The position numbers were made by a program, and so were the translations under genes. The notes under the pieces were generated by a model. That model did not search any database and was not told where the DNA came from. It saw only the letters and a list, made by a program, of their open reading frames with translations. This document shows positions 56,520 to 64,000 of a stretch of DNA of 64,000 nucleotides, piece after piece (position 1 is the first letter of the stretch; each line of letters begins with the position of its first letter). Source of the stretch: Streptomyces sp. NBC_00433 (GTDB lineage: Bacteria; Actinomycetota; Actinomycetes; Streptomycetales; Streptomycetaceae); the NCBI GenBank assembly GCA_036015235.1, contig CP107926.1, positions 2,232,001 through 2,296,000 on the forward strand, read 5' to 3'.

Positions 56520-57394
56520 GAATGTGACTCCTTGATCACTTTCTCGAATCGATCGAGATCGGCAGCGAACGGGACAGCCCGCTGCCAGAGGTTGTCGAAC
56601 GCCTTGCAGTAGACGTCCACGTGCTCCTGCTTCGCGAAGTACGTCGACTCCGCCAGCCCTTCTACCCACACCACGCTCGGAGTGGGCTCAGGGAAGTCCA
56701 TGATCATGAAAGAGCCGTACAGGCCGGCGTGGCAACCCGTTTCCATCGGGAGGAAGCCTACGGAGACCGATGGGTGTTCAACCACCTCGATGAGCCGCCT
56801 CAGTTGGCGCTTCATGAGGCCGGGGGGACCGATCGGTCGTCGGAGTGCAGCCTCGTCGATGACCGCGTGGAAGGTCTTGCCGGCGCCAATCAATCGTTCT
56901 TGTCGCTGGCGTCGGATGCCGACCAGGGTGGCTACCTGCTGCGAACTGAGGTCGGGCCGCATGTCCCGGATGACCGCGGTTGCGTATTCTTCCGTCTGCA
57001 CCAGCCCGGGGACCAGGGCCAGTTCGTATGCGCGCAGCGCGGAGGCACCTGCTTCGAATTTGAGGTAGCCCCCGTATTGGGTCGGCGCCAGCAGACTGCT
57101 GTGTCGTTTATAGGGATTCTCCTCGGCCGTGTCGGAGCGCAGGAGTTCGAACGCCCTTTCCCGGTCTGCGGCGGTCACCAGGTCGGCATAGCAATCGTTG
57201 AGCAGTCTGGTGAGCAGGTCCTCCGAGATGCCGCGCGTCGCCCGTTCGACCCGACTCAGGTGGCCATGGTCTACGCCGACCCTTCCGGCCGCCTCGGCCA
57301 AGGTCAGCCCTGCGGCGGCACGCAGCTCTTTGAGCATCTGGCCTAGCTCCCGCCGCGGCACAGAGGCCGGCACCGTGCTCTTCGACTGCGCCAT
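56516..57394 (-). CDS. XRE-family regulator with DUF5753, 292 aa
   Basis: ATG 57394 (MAQSKSTVPASVPRRELGQM). HTH at ~20-75 (LRAAAGLTLAEAAGRVGVDH, GHLSRVERATRG). DUF5753 at ~105-285 (YELALVPGLVQTEEYATAVI, RRQERLIGAG, ESTYFAKQEHVDVYCKAFDN). Cotranscribed with the DUF397 gene, and divergent from the ATP-binding gene at 57645 with 250 bp between, a common Streptomyces arrangement. Confidence 0.93.
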   Translation of the reverse strand: MAQSKSTVPASVPRRELGQMLKELRAAAGLTLAEAAGRVGVDHGHLSRVERATRGISEDLLTRLLNDCYADLVTAADRERAFELLRSDTAEENPYKRHSSLLAPTQYGGYLKFEAGASALRAYELALVPGLVQTEEYATAVIRDMRPDLSSQQVATLVGIRRQRQERLIGAGKTFHAVIDEAALRRPIGPPGLMKRQLRRLIEVVEHPSVSVGFLPMETGCHAGLYGSFMIMDFPEPTPSVVWVEGLAESTYFAKQEHVDVYCKAFDNLWQRAVPFAADLDRFEKVIKESHS

Positions 57395-57644
57395 GGCTGC
57401 CAGTGTGCCGTCTGCTCCGATCTCGAACAACCTGCGTCAGTCAATTTGACCAGTCACATTGCCAGAACGGCCCTACGGCAGGCATGCTGACGTGGAGTCA
57501 CAGCAAGTGGCAAAGCCGTGGCCCTGCGTGGCATATGCCAAGGATCGCGCCGGTACCCCGCCTGCCTCCATCCGGGGAGATCGCACGGCGCGCAGCCCCT
57601 GGCCCAGGCTGCTGTCCGGTCCGCCCGTCTGGAAGGCGCACTTC

Positions 57645-58091
57645 ATGGCCACAACGATCATGCGAACGGCAGCAGCGCAGACACAGCATCAGAGGATGTG
57701 TGTGCTGCCCGGGCTGCCGAAGTCGGCCCCAGTCGCCCGGCACTGGGCAGTGGACCTCATGGAAAGCTGGGGCGTCGCCGACAGCCCTGCCGCGACTTGC
57801 GCACTGGGCGTGAGCGAGCTGGTCGCCAACGCTGTGATCCACGGTTCGTGCGGCGTGGTCGTCTGCCGCCTGGCCCAGTGCGGCGACGAGGTGAGAGTGG
57901 AGGTTCACGAGTGGCTGGTGCCCACCGACCTGGCCACTTCCCCCAGGCTGGCATTCGCGGGCGACGAGGCTGAACGCGGGCGGGGACTGTCGCTGGTAGA
58001 CGCGCTCAGCCTCGGCTGGGGCTGGACACCGCCGGAGTCCGGTTCTGGCAAGGGCAGTTGCGTCTGGGCGCTGTTCGGCAGGATCCGATGA
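57645..58091 (+). CDS. ATP-binding protein of the RsbW/HATPase_c_2 type, 148 aa
   Basis: Likely anti-sigma-factor kinase or related regulator. ATG 57645 follows GGAAGG. N box ALGVSELVANAVIHGS (~55-70), G box ERGRGLSLVDALSLGWGWTP (~112-132) and the usual KGSCVWALF end. It overlaps the next gene by ATGA. Many such paralogues exist in Streptomyces beside XRE/DUF397 pairs; partners are unknown. Confidence 0.9.
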   Translation: MATTIMRTAAAQTQHQRMCVLPGLPKSAPVARHWAVDLMESWGVADSPAATCALGVSELVANAVIHGSCGVVVCRLAQCGDEVRVEVHEWLVPTDLATSPRLAFAGDEAERGRGLSLVDALSLGWGWTPPESGSGKGSCVWALFGRIR

Positions 58092-59662
58092 CCGAAGGCG
58101 GCGCGGTCGAAGCGAAGGAGCGTGGGCTGGAGTTGCGCGGTCGCCGGACAGCAGCCGGCATCTCGCTGCGCCAGTTCGCCGCACAGCTCGGGATCGGCGC
58201 CCAGCGGCTGTCGGAGTACGAGACCGGACGCCGGAAGATGCCAGTGGAGCTGTGTTCCCGTGCGCGAGCGCTGCTGGACGACCTGGCAGCCGGGCGAGGG
58301 CTCCTCGGATTGGAGGCTCAGTCCGTGCCACCCACAGGCGAGCATCCGCTGGCTGCTCTCCGCCGTGCCCAGGGATGGACTCTGCGCGACCTGGCGCGGC
58401 TCCTTGCCCGAATCCTCGGCGGCGCCGACGACCGGCAGAAGATCTGGCGCTGGGAGCACTGGGGAGTGGTCCCGGACCGGCCAAGCCAGCTGGCGCTGGC
58501 CCAGCTCCTGGGCGTACAAGAATCCGTGGTCCTGGCACGACCGTGGCCGACGTGGTTACCTGGAACTGACGGCGCCGACGTCGATTCACCCTGGAACCTG
58601 CGCGGCGTCCTCGCAGCATTGGACGCAACCGGCGAGGCGGCGATGGACCGGCGCGGGTTCCTCACGATCAGTTCGGCCGCTTTGGCCGGTATGGCTGAAC
58701 GCCTGGGCACAGCAGCACCACGCGTGCCCGGCGTCCTGCCTGAAGGCGCCGAGACCGGCTCGGCTGACGATGTTGTCACGACATTCGAGTCACGGCTCCC
58801 CCTGCTCCGGCACCAAGAGAACCTCTATGGCGGAGGCGTCGTGCTGGCCGGCATCAGCGCCGAGTTGGCGACCGCGCGGCAGATGCTGAACTGGCCGCTC
58901 GGCTGTTCCGCACGGCTACGGCTGTTGAAGGTCACCGCCGAACTCAGCCGCCTCGGGGGTTGGGCCGCCTTTGACGCCGGCCGTCGCGCCGCCGCCGAGA
59001 CGTACTTCGTGGCCGCCCTGCGTGCCGCGCGCGAGACCGGGGATGCCTCCGCCGCAGCGAACACGATCAAAACTTTCTCATTGCTCCTGATCGAGTCGGA
59101 GCGGCCCGAAGACGCTCAGCGCCTCCTGGCGGCCGGCCGCCAGGCAGCCGCACAAAGTCCGCTTCGTGTGCAGGCGATGGTCGCCACGCGACAGGCCCGT
59201 GTCGAGGCCGTCCTGGGAAACGCTACTGCCTGCCAGGCCCGGCTCTGCGAAGCAACCGACCTGATGGAACGCTCGCTGGACCGCGACGACCATCCCCCGC
59301 AAGCCTCCTACTTCGGACCGGGTGAGCTCGCCGCGCAGACCGCCGCCTCGCACCAGATCCTGGGCCGCCATGCCAGCACGGTAGGACTGCTGGAGACTGC
59401 ACTGTCCAGCCAGCCCGACTCAAGGCCGCGAGACCGGGCAACCTACCAGTTGTGGCTGTGCCGATCGGCACTCACCATGGGAGACCTCGACCGCGCCTGC
59501 GATCTTCTGTCCGACGAGACATCCGGCATCTCAGCTGCAGCCAGCACCGCCTCTGCCCGCAACCAGGCCCTGATGAAGGGCGTGCGCGAACAACTGGCCC
59601 GCCATCGCGACCACCCTGCCGCGCGTGCGGTAGACGAACGGCTGCGCGATCTGGTCGCATAG
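58088..59662 (+). CDS. Regulator with two HTH segments and a TPR-like C-terminus, 524 aa
   Basis: ATG 58088 overlaps the upstream stop. First XRE-type HTH ~15-65 (ISLRQFAAQLGIGAQRLSEY), second HTH-like segment ~85-145 (WTLRDLARLLARILGG, KIWRWEHWGVVP). MDRRGFLTISSAALAGMAER (~186-205) resembles a twin-arginine motif but sits mid-protein, as in other Streptomyces HTH/TPR regulators, so export is unlikely. The remainder (~210-520) is helical TPR-type (AAETYFVAALRAARETGDAS). Probably a developmental or metabolic regulator. Confidence 0.82.
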   Translation: MTEGGAVEAKERGLELRGRRTAAGISLRQFAAQLGIGAQRLSEYETGRRKMPVELCSRARALLDDLAAGRGLLGLEAQSVPPTGEHPLAALRRAQGWTLRDLARLLARILGGADDRQKIWRWEHWGVVPDRPSQLALAQLLGVQESVVLARPWPTWLPGTDGADVDSPWNLRGVLAALDATGEAAMDRRGFLTISSAALAGMAERLGTAAPRVPGVLPEGAETGSADDVVTTFESRLPLLRHQENLYGGGVVLAGISAELATARQMLNWPLGCSARLRLLKVTAELSRLGGWAAFDAGRRAAAETYFVAALRAARETGDASAAANTIKTFSLLLIESERPEDAQRLLAAGRQAAAQSPLRVQAMVATRQARVEAVLGNATACQARLCEATDLMERSLDRDDHPPQASYFGPGELAAQTAASHQILGRHASTVGLLETALSSQPDSRPRDRATYQLWLCRSALTMGDLDRACDLLSDETSGISAAASTASARNQALMKGVREQLARHRDHPAARAVDERLRDLVA

Positions 59663-59666
59663 GGCG

Positions 59667-60389
59667 GTGGATTCCTCCAGCAACCCGCAACCGCGTATCG
59701 CCGTCGTCACCGGAGCCAACCGCGGGTTGGGATACGCCCTGGCTGCAGGTCTCGCCCGCCGCGGTATGACCGTCGTCCTCACCGCTCGCCGCCTCTCCGA
59801 CGCCGAGGCCGCCGCATCCGCGCTCCGGGAAGACGAACTCGATGTGCATCCCGGAGAACTGGACCTCACCTCCCCCGCCAGCGTCAACCGCGCCTTCGCA
59901 GATGTCGAACGAGACTTCGGCAGGCTCGACGTCCTGATCAACAATGCGGGCATCGCCATCGACCGAGGGCAGAAGCCGTCCCAGACCGACATCGAAACCG
60001 CCGAAGCCACCCTCAACGTCAACGTGCTCGGCACCTGGCGATGCTGCAAACAAGCCGTCCGGCTGATGCGCATCGGCGGGTACGGGCGCATCACGAACGT
60101 CAGCAGCCACATGGGCAGCCTGGCCGGCGTCCAGGACCCGGGCAGCGCTGCGTACCGGATCTCGAAAACCGCCGTGAACGGACTCACCCGCATCTTCGCG
60201 GCAGAAACCCGGGACGAAAACGTCCTCGTGAACAGCGCCTCCCCGGGCACCGTCAGGACCCGGATGGGCTACGGCACCCCGCAGTACACCGCCGCCGAGG
60301 CGGCCGACGGCATGCTGTGGCTGAGCCAGCTGCCTGACGACGGACCAAGCGGCGGCTTCTTCCACGGTCGTGAACCTCTCGACTGGTGA
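59667..60389 (+). CDS. Short-chain dehydrogenase/reductase, 240 aa
   Basis: NAD(P)-dependent oxidoreductase of the classical SDR type: cofactor motif TGANRGLG (~16-23), structural NNAG (~91-94) and active-site SSH...YRISK (Tyr and Lys). Usual length. GTG 59667 is 4 bp after the preceding stop, so it probably belongs to the same transcript. Substrate unknown. Confidence 0.93.
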   Translation: MDSSSNPQPRIAVVTGANRGLGYALAAGLARRGMTVVLTARRLSDAEAAASALREDELDVHPGELDLTSPASVNRAFADVERDFGRLDVLINNAGIAIDRGQKPSQTDIETAEATLNVNVLGTWRCCKQAVRLMRIGGYGRITNVSSHMGSLAGVQDPGSAAYRISKTAVNGLTRIFAAETRDENVLVNSASPGTVRTRMGYGTPQYTAAEAADGMLWLSQLPDDGPSGGFFHGREPLDW

Positions 60390-60524
60390 CGATCTGACCA
60401 GCGCGGACACGAAGAGCCTACGTAGAGCCCACAGTGTCCGACCTGGCACAGTGCGCATTCACCTGGTGATCTGGGACCCAGCCGCCGGCTGGTCCCACCC
60501 GGTTCCGGAGGCAGCCCCAAGGGG

Positions 60525-60544
60525 CACGGGCGCGCACGCCCGTG
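60525..60544 (+). terminator. Small hairpin after the SDR gene
   Basis: CACGGGCG (60525-60532) and CGCCCGTG (60537-60544) around CGCA, in the 247-bp gap between two genes. A possible terminator or attenuator. Confidence 0.5.
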
Positions 60545-60636
60545 AGGCTGAGCCGGATACCGGCACTGGCGGGACACGCCTGTGCGGCGGTACCCGGTTC
60601 GGGGCCCCTCTCCGCCACCACCGCAGGCAGGTCACC

Positions 60637-61755
60637 GTGACGCACGCCCAGGGCCCAGCCCCCAGTGGCTTCGACAAGACCCGCTCGACGTCACCCATTC
60701 CGGAAGCGTTTGCCAACCTGCGCGAGCGTCTCGCCGGCGGCGACCTGGCAACGGTCACCGTGCTGGGTCCGACGTCCGACGCCAGCTGGCGAGCCCACCC
60801 GATTCCGGCCACCCGGTTCCTGGCCGCCGTCCACACTTCCAGCGCGGTCGTCCTGCCGCCGGCTCACCTGCTGCGGCCAAGCGGTCCCAGGCAGCAGCAG
60901 GCGAAGCAGTTCGAAGCCAGCCACTTGGCCGTTGACCTGAGCACTCTACGTGCTGCCACCTGGAGTCCGGGCACCGCCGTAGCCCTCGCGGACGCATGCA
61001 CCAGCAAGGGCCGGGTGCACCCAGAATCTCCGCGTCACCTCCTGGAACGCCTCATCGCCCGGTTGGAGGCGTACGGGGTCCGCGTCACCGTTGCCGTGGA
61101 GACCCAACTCCGGCTCACCGGGGCCGCAAGCCCGGACGACAGCGGCCTCGATGCTGTTCTGGTCCACCTGTGCTCCCTCCTGCGCCACGCCGACCTGCCC
61201 GTCGAGAGCATCAGCACTGCCCCCTCCCTCCACGCCCCAGATCGCAATGGCCAGTTGGTCACCGCCACATTCGCTCACCGCGACCCCTTGACCGCCTGCG
61301 ACAACCACGTCCTCCACCACCTGGCTGCCACCATCCACAGCGAATACCACGGACTCCATACCGAATCCGCCTCAACGGATCGTCTGACGCTGCATCTCAC
61401 CCTCACCGCCCCGGGCCAGACGACCAATGCCCTGATCGACATGGCGCACGCAGGACTCCAAGGTGAAATCGGGAACATCGCCGCCAATCTGACTGGCAGG
61501 GCGCCTTTCCTCACACATATCACGGAGCCGGATGAAAACGCCCGGAGAACCACCGAGCCCGCTGGCAGCACAGTAGTCAAGATCAATTCCAGCGCCGACG
61601 TAATCACACTCACCTTCTCCGCCGCTACGGGAGTCCACGAGGCAACCGTCGCAGCCCTCACCGGCATTACGGCCGGAATTCGGCACCGACATTCTTATGC
61701 GGCAACTACCGCCGCCCCACTGCCTGCGCAGCCCTTACGCCTGCCCGGGACCTGA
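60637..61755 (+). CDS. Hypothetical protein, 372 aa
   Basis: Start taken at GTG 60637; the frame is open upstream to 60370 but that part lacks coding bias. Long alpha/beta-looking sequence (FANLRERLAGGDLATVTVLG, AVDLSTLRAATWSPGTAVAL, HHLAATIHSEYHGLHTESAS). A distant glutamine-synthetase-like outline is conceivable, but no catalytic motif can be pointed to. Followed by a kinase-like gene 140 bp on. Confidence 0.6.
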   Translation: MTHAQGPAPSGFDKTRSTSPIPEAFANLRERLAGGDLATVTVLGPTSDASWRAHPIPATRFLAAVHTSSAVVLPPAHLLRPSGPRQQQAKQFEASHLAVDLSTLRAATWSPGTAVALADACTSKGRVHPESPRHLLERLIARLEAYGVRVTVAVETQLRLTGAASPDDSGLDAVLVHLCSLLRHADLPVESISTAPSLHAPDRNGQLVTATFAHRDPLTACDNHVLHHLAATIHSEYHGLHTESASTDRLTLHLTLTAPGQTTNALIDMAHAGLQGEIGNIAANLTGRAPFLTHITEPDENARRTTEPAGSTVVKINSSADVITLTFSAATGVHEATVAALTGITAGIRHRHSYAATTAAPLPAQPLRLPGT

Positions 61756-61895
61756 AGCCCGATGGGGCTACCAACTGCTCCAGCCGCAAAGCCATAGAGG
61801 CCGTCCCCTACTGCGGCTAACTCCCCGACCCGCGGTCAGGGGCCGTCCCACTCTTCTTCGTCCTTCCTCTTCTTCTACGCGACAGGACAGCCTCC

Positions 61896-63083
61896 ATGAG
61901 CACAGCAGCACCTTCGGTCGGCGCGCTGCCGACCATGGCGGAGGTGGCCCGCTTCGCCGACGAGCAGATCATCACCGCCGCGCAGGCGCTGTGGCCGGGT
62001 GCGGCGCTGGAGTTCGGCGCCGGCGTGCCCAGCGTCACCGGGTACGTGCGCAGGATGCTGGTCGGCGAGCAGGTGGTGTACGCCAAGGTCTCGCTGCTGG
62101 GGATGTCGCTGGTCTCGCTGCTGCGCGGTGCGGCGGGCACCCGGGCACACATACAGGCCGCCCAGTACGCATACGCTCGCACCCCTGGGAGTCCGCTGGA
62201 ACGCGAGGCCGCGCAACTCGCGGTGCTCCACCGGGGCCGCAGGCCCCAGGTCGCGCCCGTTCTCGACTACCGCCGCGGCGTCCTGTTCACCCAGGCCGTC
62301 CCCGGCCTCTCACTGGCCGACATGCTGCTGAACTCACCCCAGGCCAGCGGGCCGTTGATGGCGTGCGTGCTGGAACGGCTGGACGGATTGCGCCGCAAGT
62401 CCACCAGCCGCCTGGTCATCGGTGCCCCCATCGATCGGGGGGTCCACGCCACGTTCCAGCGCAAGTTCGCCGGCGTCTCGGCGCCGGAGTACCTGGCGTC
62501 GCTGCACGCCGACCACCCGGCCGCGACCGCTGTGCTGAAAGCGGTGGTCAGCAGGCTCGGTACCGGCGATTCGGCCGCCGTCGGGCTCGGGCGAGCGCTG
62601 ACGACAGTGGTGTACGGGGACCTGACTCCCGAGCACGTCCTGTATCCCGGCAGGCCCGGCACGGAGCCGGTCTTCCTGTCCCCCGCCCTGACCCGGGACA
62701 CCCCACTGGCCGACCCCGCACAGCTCCTATCCCGCTGCGTCCTCGTGCTGCTCGCGGCCCAGCCCGGCCGAACCGTCGCGGAGCAGGCCGCACAAGGTTT
62801 CGCCGACTTCGCCCAGCAGCAGGCCGACCGCTTCCCCGGCCTCCGCGACCAGGCACTTCGGAATCTGCTGCGGCTGTGGGCTATGGACACCGCCAACATC
62901 ATGTCCACCTATCTCACCACCCCCGCCGACCTGCCGCTCCCCGAGCACGCCGGAGTCCTGCGCACGAAAGCCGCTGCGGTGCTGGGCATCATGCACCAGC
63001 TGGCCGGGGCGTTCTCGGCCCGGCTGATCCCAGAACCGGTGCTGCGGCACGCGCTGGCTGCCGTGGTGGAGGCCGCCTCGTGA
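61896..63083 (+). CDS. APH/kinase-like protein with altered catalytic motifs, 395 aa
   Basis: ATG 61896. Kinase-like N-lobe (VVYAKVSLLGMSL with a Lys) and a Brenner-type motif VVYGDLTPEHVLYPG (Asp242). The usual Asn is replaced by His, and the following Asp block reads FLSPALTRDT, so activity is doubtful. The C-terminal half is helical (RSLLAAQ-type helices, LRNLLRLWAMDTANIMSTYL). Possibly a pseudokinase or a divergent small-molecule phosphotransferase. Confidence 0.6.
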   Translation: MSTAAPSVGALPTMAEVARFADEQIITAAQALWPGAALEFGAGVPSVTGYVRRMLVGEQVVYAKVSLLGMSLVSLLRGAAGTRAHIQAAQYAYARTPGSPLEREAAQLAVLHRGRRPQVAPVLDYRRGVLFTQAVPGLSLADMLLNSPQASGPLMACVLERLDGLRRKSTSRLVIGAPIDRGVHATFQRKFAGVSAPEYLASLHADHPAATAVLKAVVSRLGTGDSAAVGLGRALTTVVYGDLTPEHVLYPGRPGTEPVFLSPALTRDTPLADPAQLLSRCVLVLLAAQPGRTVAEQAAQGFADFAQQQADRFPGLRDQALRNLLRLWAMDTANIMSTYLTTPADLPLPEHAGVLRTKAAAVLGIMHQLAGAFSARLIPEPVLRHALAAVVEAAS

Positions 63084-63140
63084 TCGCCCCCAAGAAGAAT
63101 GCTGTGAGTCCTGTGGTCTGGAAGGTCGGCTGCCTCGGCG

Positions 63141-63161
63141 CGCCCCAGTCACCCTGGGGCG
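63141..63161. terminator. Bidirectional terminator hairpin
   Basis: CGCCCCAG (63141-63148) pairs with CTGGGGCG (63154-63161) around a 5-nt loop, between convergent genes ending at 63083 and 63272. Confidence 0.7.
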
Positions 63162-63271
63162 GAAAGATCCATCACGATGCGGGTCACCGTCGCCAAGGGC
63201 CCCGGGCGTTCCGGAAGCATGGAGCGTCGGCTCGTGCCTGCGTCTCCTCCCCGGATGCCGGTTGCGTTGGT

Positions 63272-63715
63272 TCACGCTTCCCAGCGGTAGAAGGCTTTGC
63301 CGTTGTGCTGCTGGAAGCCGAGTGCCTGGTAGAGCGCGAGGGCGGGTGGGTTGTCGCGGTCGGCGGTCCACTCGACCCGGGTGCATCGGGCGGTATCGGC
63401 CTCGGCGCGTACTGCGGCCATGAGTTGTCGGGCGACTCCTCGGCGCCGGGCGTTTTCGCGGACGAACAGTTCCTTCAAGTACAGCGAAGATTCCGCTCCG
63501 GCGGCCGGCCACAGCAGGCTGAAGGAGGCCAGTCCGAGGACGGTGTCGCCTTCGCGGGCGAGCAGCACGGTGGCGGCGGGGCCGCCGCCGAACAGCGCGG
63601 TGCGGATCTGGGTCTGGTCGGCGGGGGTGTTGTTGCCGCCGTAGTACGCCTCCACTTCGCCGAGGATCTCCGAGATCGTCTGGGTGTCGGCTTCCGTCGC
63701 CCGTTCCACGTGCAC
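63272..63715 (-). CDS. GNAT-family N-acetyltransferase, 147 aa
   Basis: Transfers an acetyl group from acetyl-CoA to an amine. Motif A is LYLKELFVRENARRRGVARQ (~79-98), with the pyrophosphate-binding RRRGVA, and motif B is ALALYQALGFQQHNGKAFYR at the end. Typical length. GTG 63715 lies 9 bp after the stop of the upstream partial gene, so both are probably cotranscribed. Substrate unknown. Confidence 0.92.
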   Translation of the reverse strand: MHVERATEADTQTISEILGEVEAYYGGNNTPADQTQIRTALFGGGPAATVLLAREGDTVLGLASFSLLWPAAGAESSLYLKELFVRENARRRGVARQLMAAVRAEADTARCTRVEWTADRDNPPALALYQALGFQQHNGKAFYRWEA

Positions 63716-63724
63716 TGCTGGCTC

Positions 63725-64000
63725 CTATTCGGCGGGGGGCAGGGCGAGTGCTTGGCGCAGCGCCTGCCGTCCGGCTCCTTCCGGGACCGTAGCGGCCACC
63801 TGACGTGCACGGTAGATGATCAGCGCGGAGCGGTGCCCGGTGGGCAGCGCCGTGACGGTTTGCATAGCCAGCGCGGCGGCGGCGTCCGGTTCGCCGTCGG
63901 CTGCGTGGCAGGCGGCGAGGTCGAGGCCGATGAGCGCGCGGTCGGTGTGGTCGGTTGCGGGATACCGCTCCAGGGCGCGGTGGAGTTCGTCGCGGGCCCG
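63725..64000 (-). CDS. C-terminal part of a TPR-type regulator (continues past right edge)
   Basis: About 91 codons: RARDELHRALERYPATDHTD, IGLDLAACHAADGEPDAAAA, SALIIYRARQVAATVPEGAG, ending LALPPAE at 63725. The layout matches the TPR tail of Streptomyces XRE/TPR regulators. The DNA-binding part, if present, lies outside the window. Confidence 0.7.
   Translation of the reverse strand, partial: RARDELHRALERYPATDHTDRALIGLDLAACHAADGEPDAAAALAMQTVTALPTGHRSALIIYRARQVAATVPEGAGRQALRQALALPPAE

Noticed and set aside
58643..58700. Twin-arginine export signal in the HTH/TPR regulator
   Set aside because: The RR motif is ~188 residues into the protein, after two DNA-binding segments, so it cannot serve as an N-terminal signal.
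1..64000. tRNA, rRNA or riboswitch genes
   Set aside because: No cloverleaf, rRNA or conserved riboswitch core was recognised by eye; a covariance-model search would be needed to exclude small RNAs.

Overview
The window is high-GC actinobacterial DNA. GTG starts, GTGA/ATGA stop-start overlaps, an AfsR/SARP regulator, paired DUF397/XRE genes and many small secreted proteins point to a Streptomyces-like organism (family Streptomycetaceae). The density of insertion sequences (IS) suggests an unstable accessory region such as a chromosome arm or large plasmid. I saw no rRNA, tRNA, CRISPR array or replication origin.

Layout. 1-3752: a zinc-ribbon, integrase-like gene (minus strand, running off the left edge) split by an 1,802-bp IS5-family element that carries a translationally coupled accessory gene and an XRE regulator. 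4989-10393: a two-gene operon of a very large STAND-type NTPase with C-terminal solenoid repeats and a DEDDh-exonuclease-like protein with altered catalytic positions; this is my best candidate for an undescribed conflict or defence system. 10499-13923: nested IS (IS3 fragment, rve-type element, IS5 element inside it). 13932-22216: small secreted proteins and two AraC-family paralogues, broken up by ISAs1 and IS3. 22909-26536: a SARP/NB-ARC/TPR regulator beside a small secreted protein. 26584-30482: truncated IS5, then an ISL3 element flanked by two outward-facing halves of the same IS256 transposase. 30555-33658: glycosyltransferase, IS630 and an integrase remnant. 34007-39915: membrane protein and Cys-rich protein divergent from a TPR-CHAT protease-like protein, a second candidate conflict module. 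40155-45200: rve-type IS copies and fragments, a small secreted protein and a lipoprotein. 45705-47335: a sigma-factor-like operon. 47443-55323: IS701, IS256, ISL3, IS21 and IS1182 remnants around a ricin-type lectin and a lamin-tail protein. 56259-64000: ordinary Streptomyces-type genes (DUF397/XRE, HATPase, HTH/TPR, SDR, kinase-like, GNAT).

Working relationships. Most intact non-mobile genes are either small exported proteins with regulators nearby or large signal-transducing NTPase/protease proteins of the kind found in bacterial conflict systems. The IS nest tightly: terminal inverted repeats (TIRs) and target-site duplications (TSDs) let several insertions be undone on paper, which restores reading frames for the zinc-ribbon recombinase, the rve transposase, the IS256 transposase and the IS701 C-terminus.
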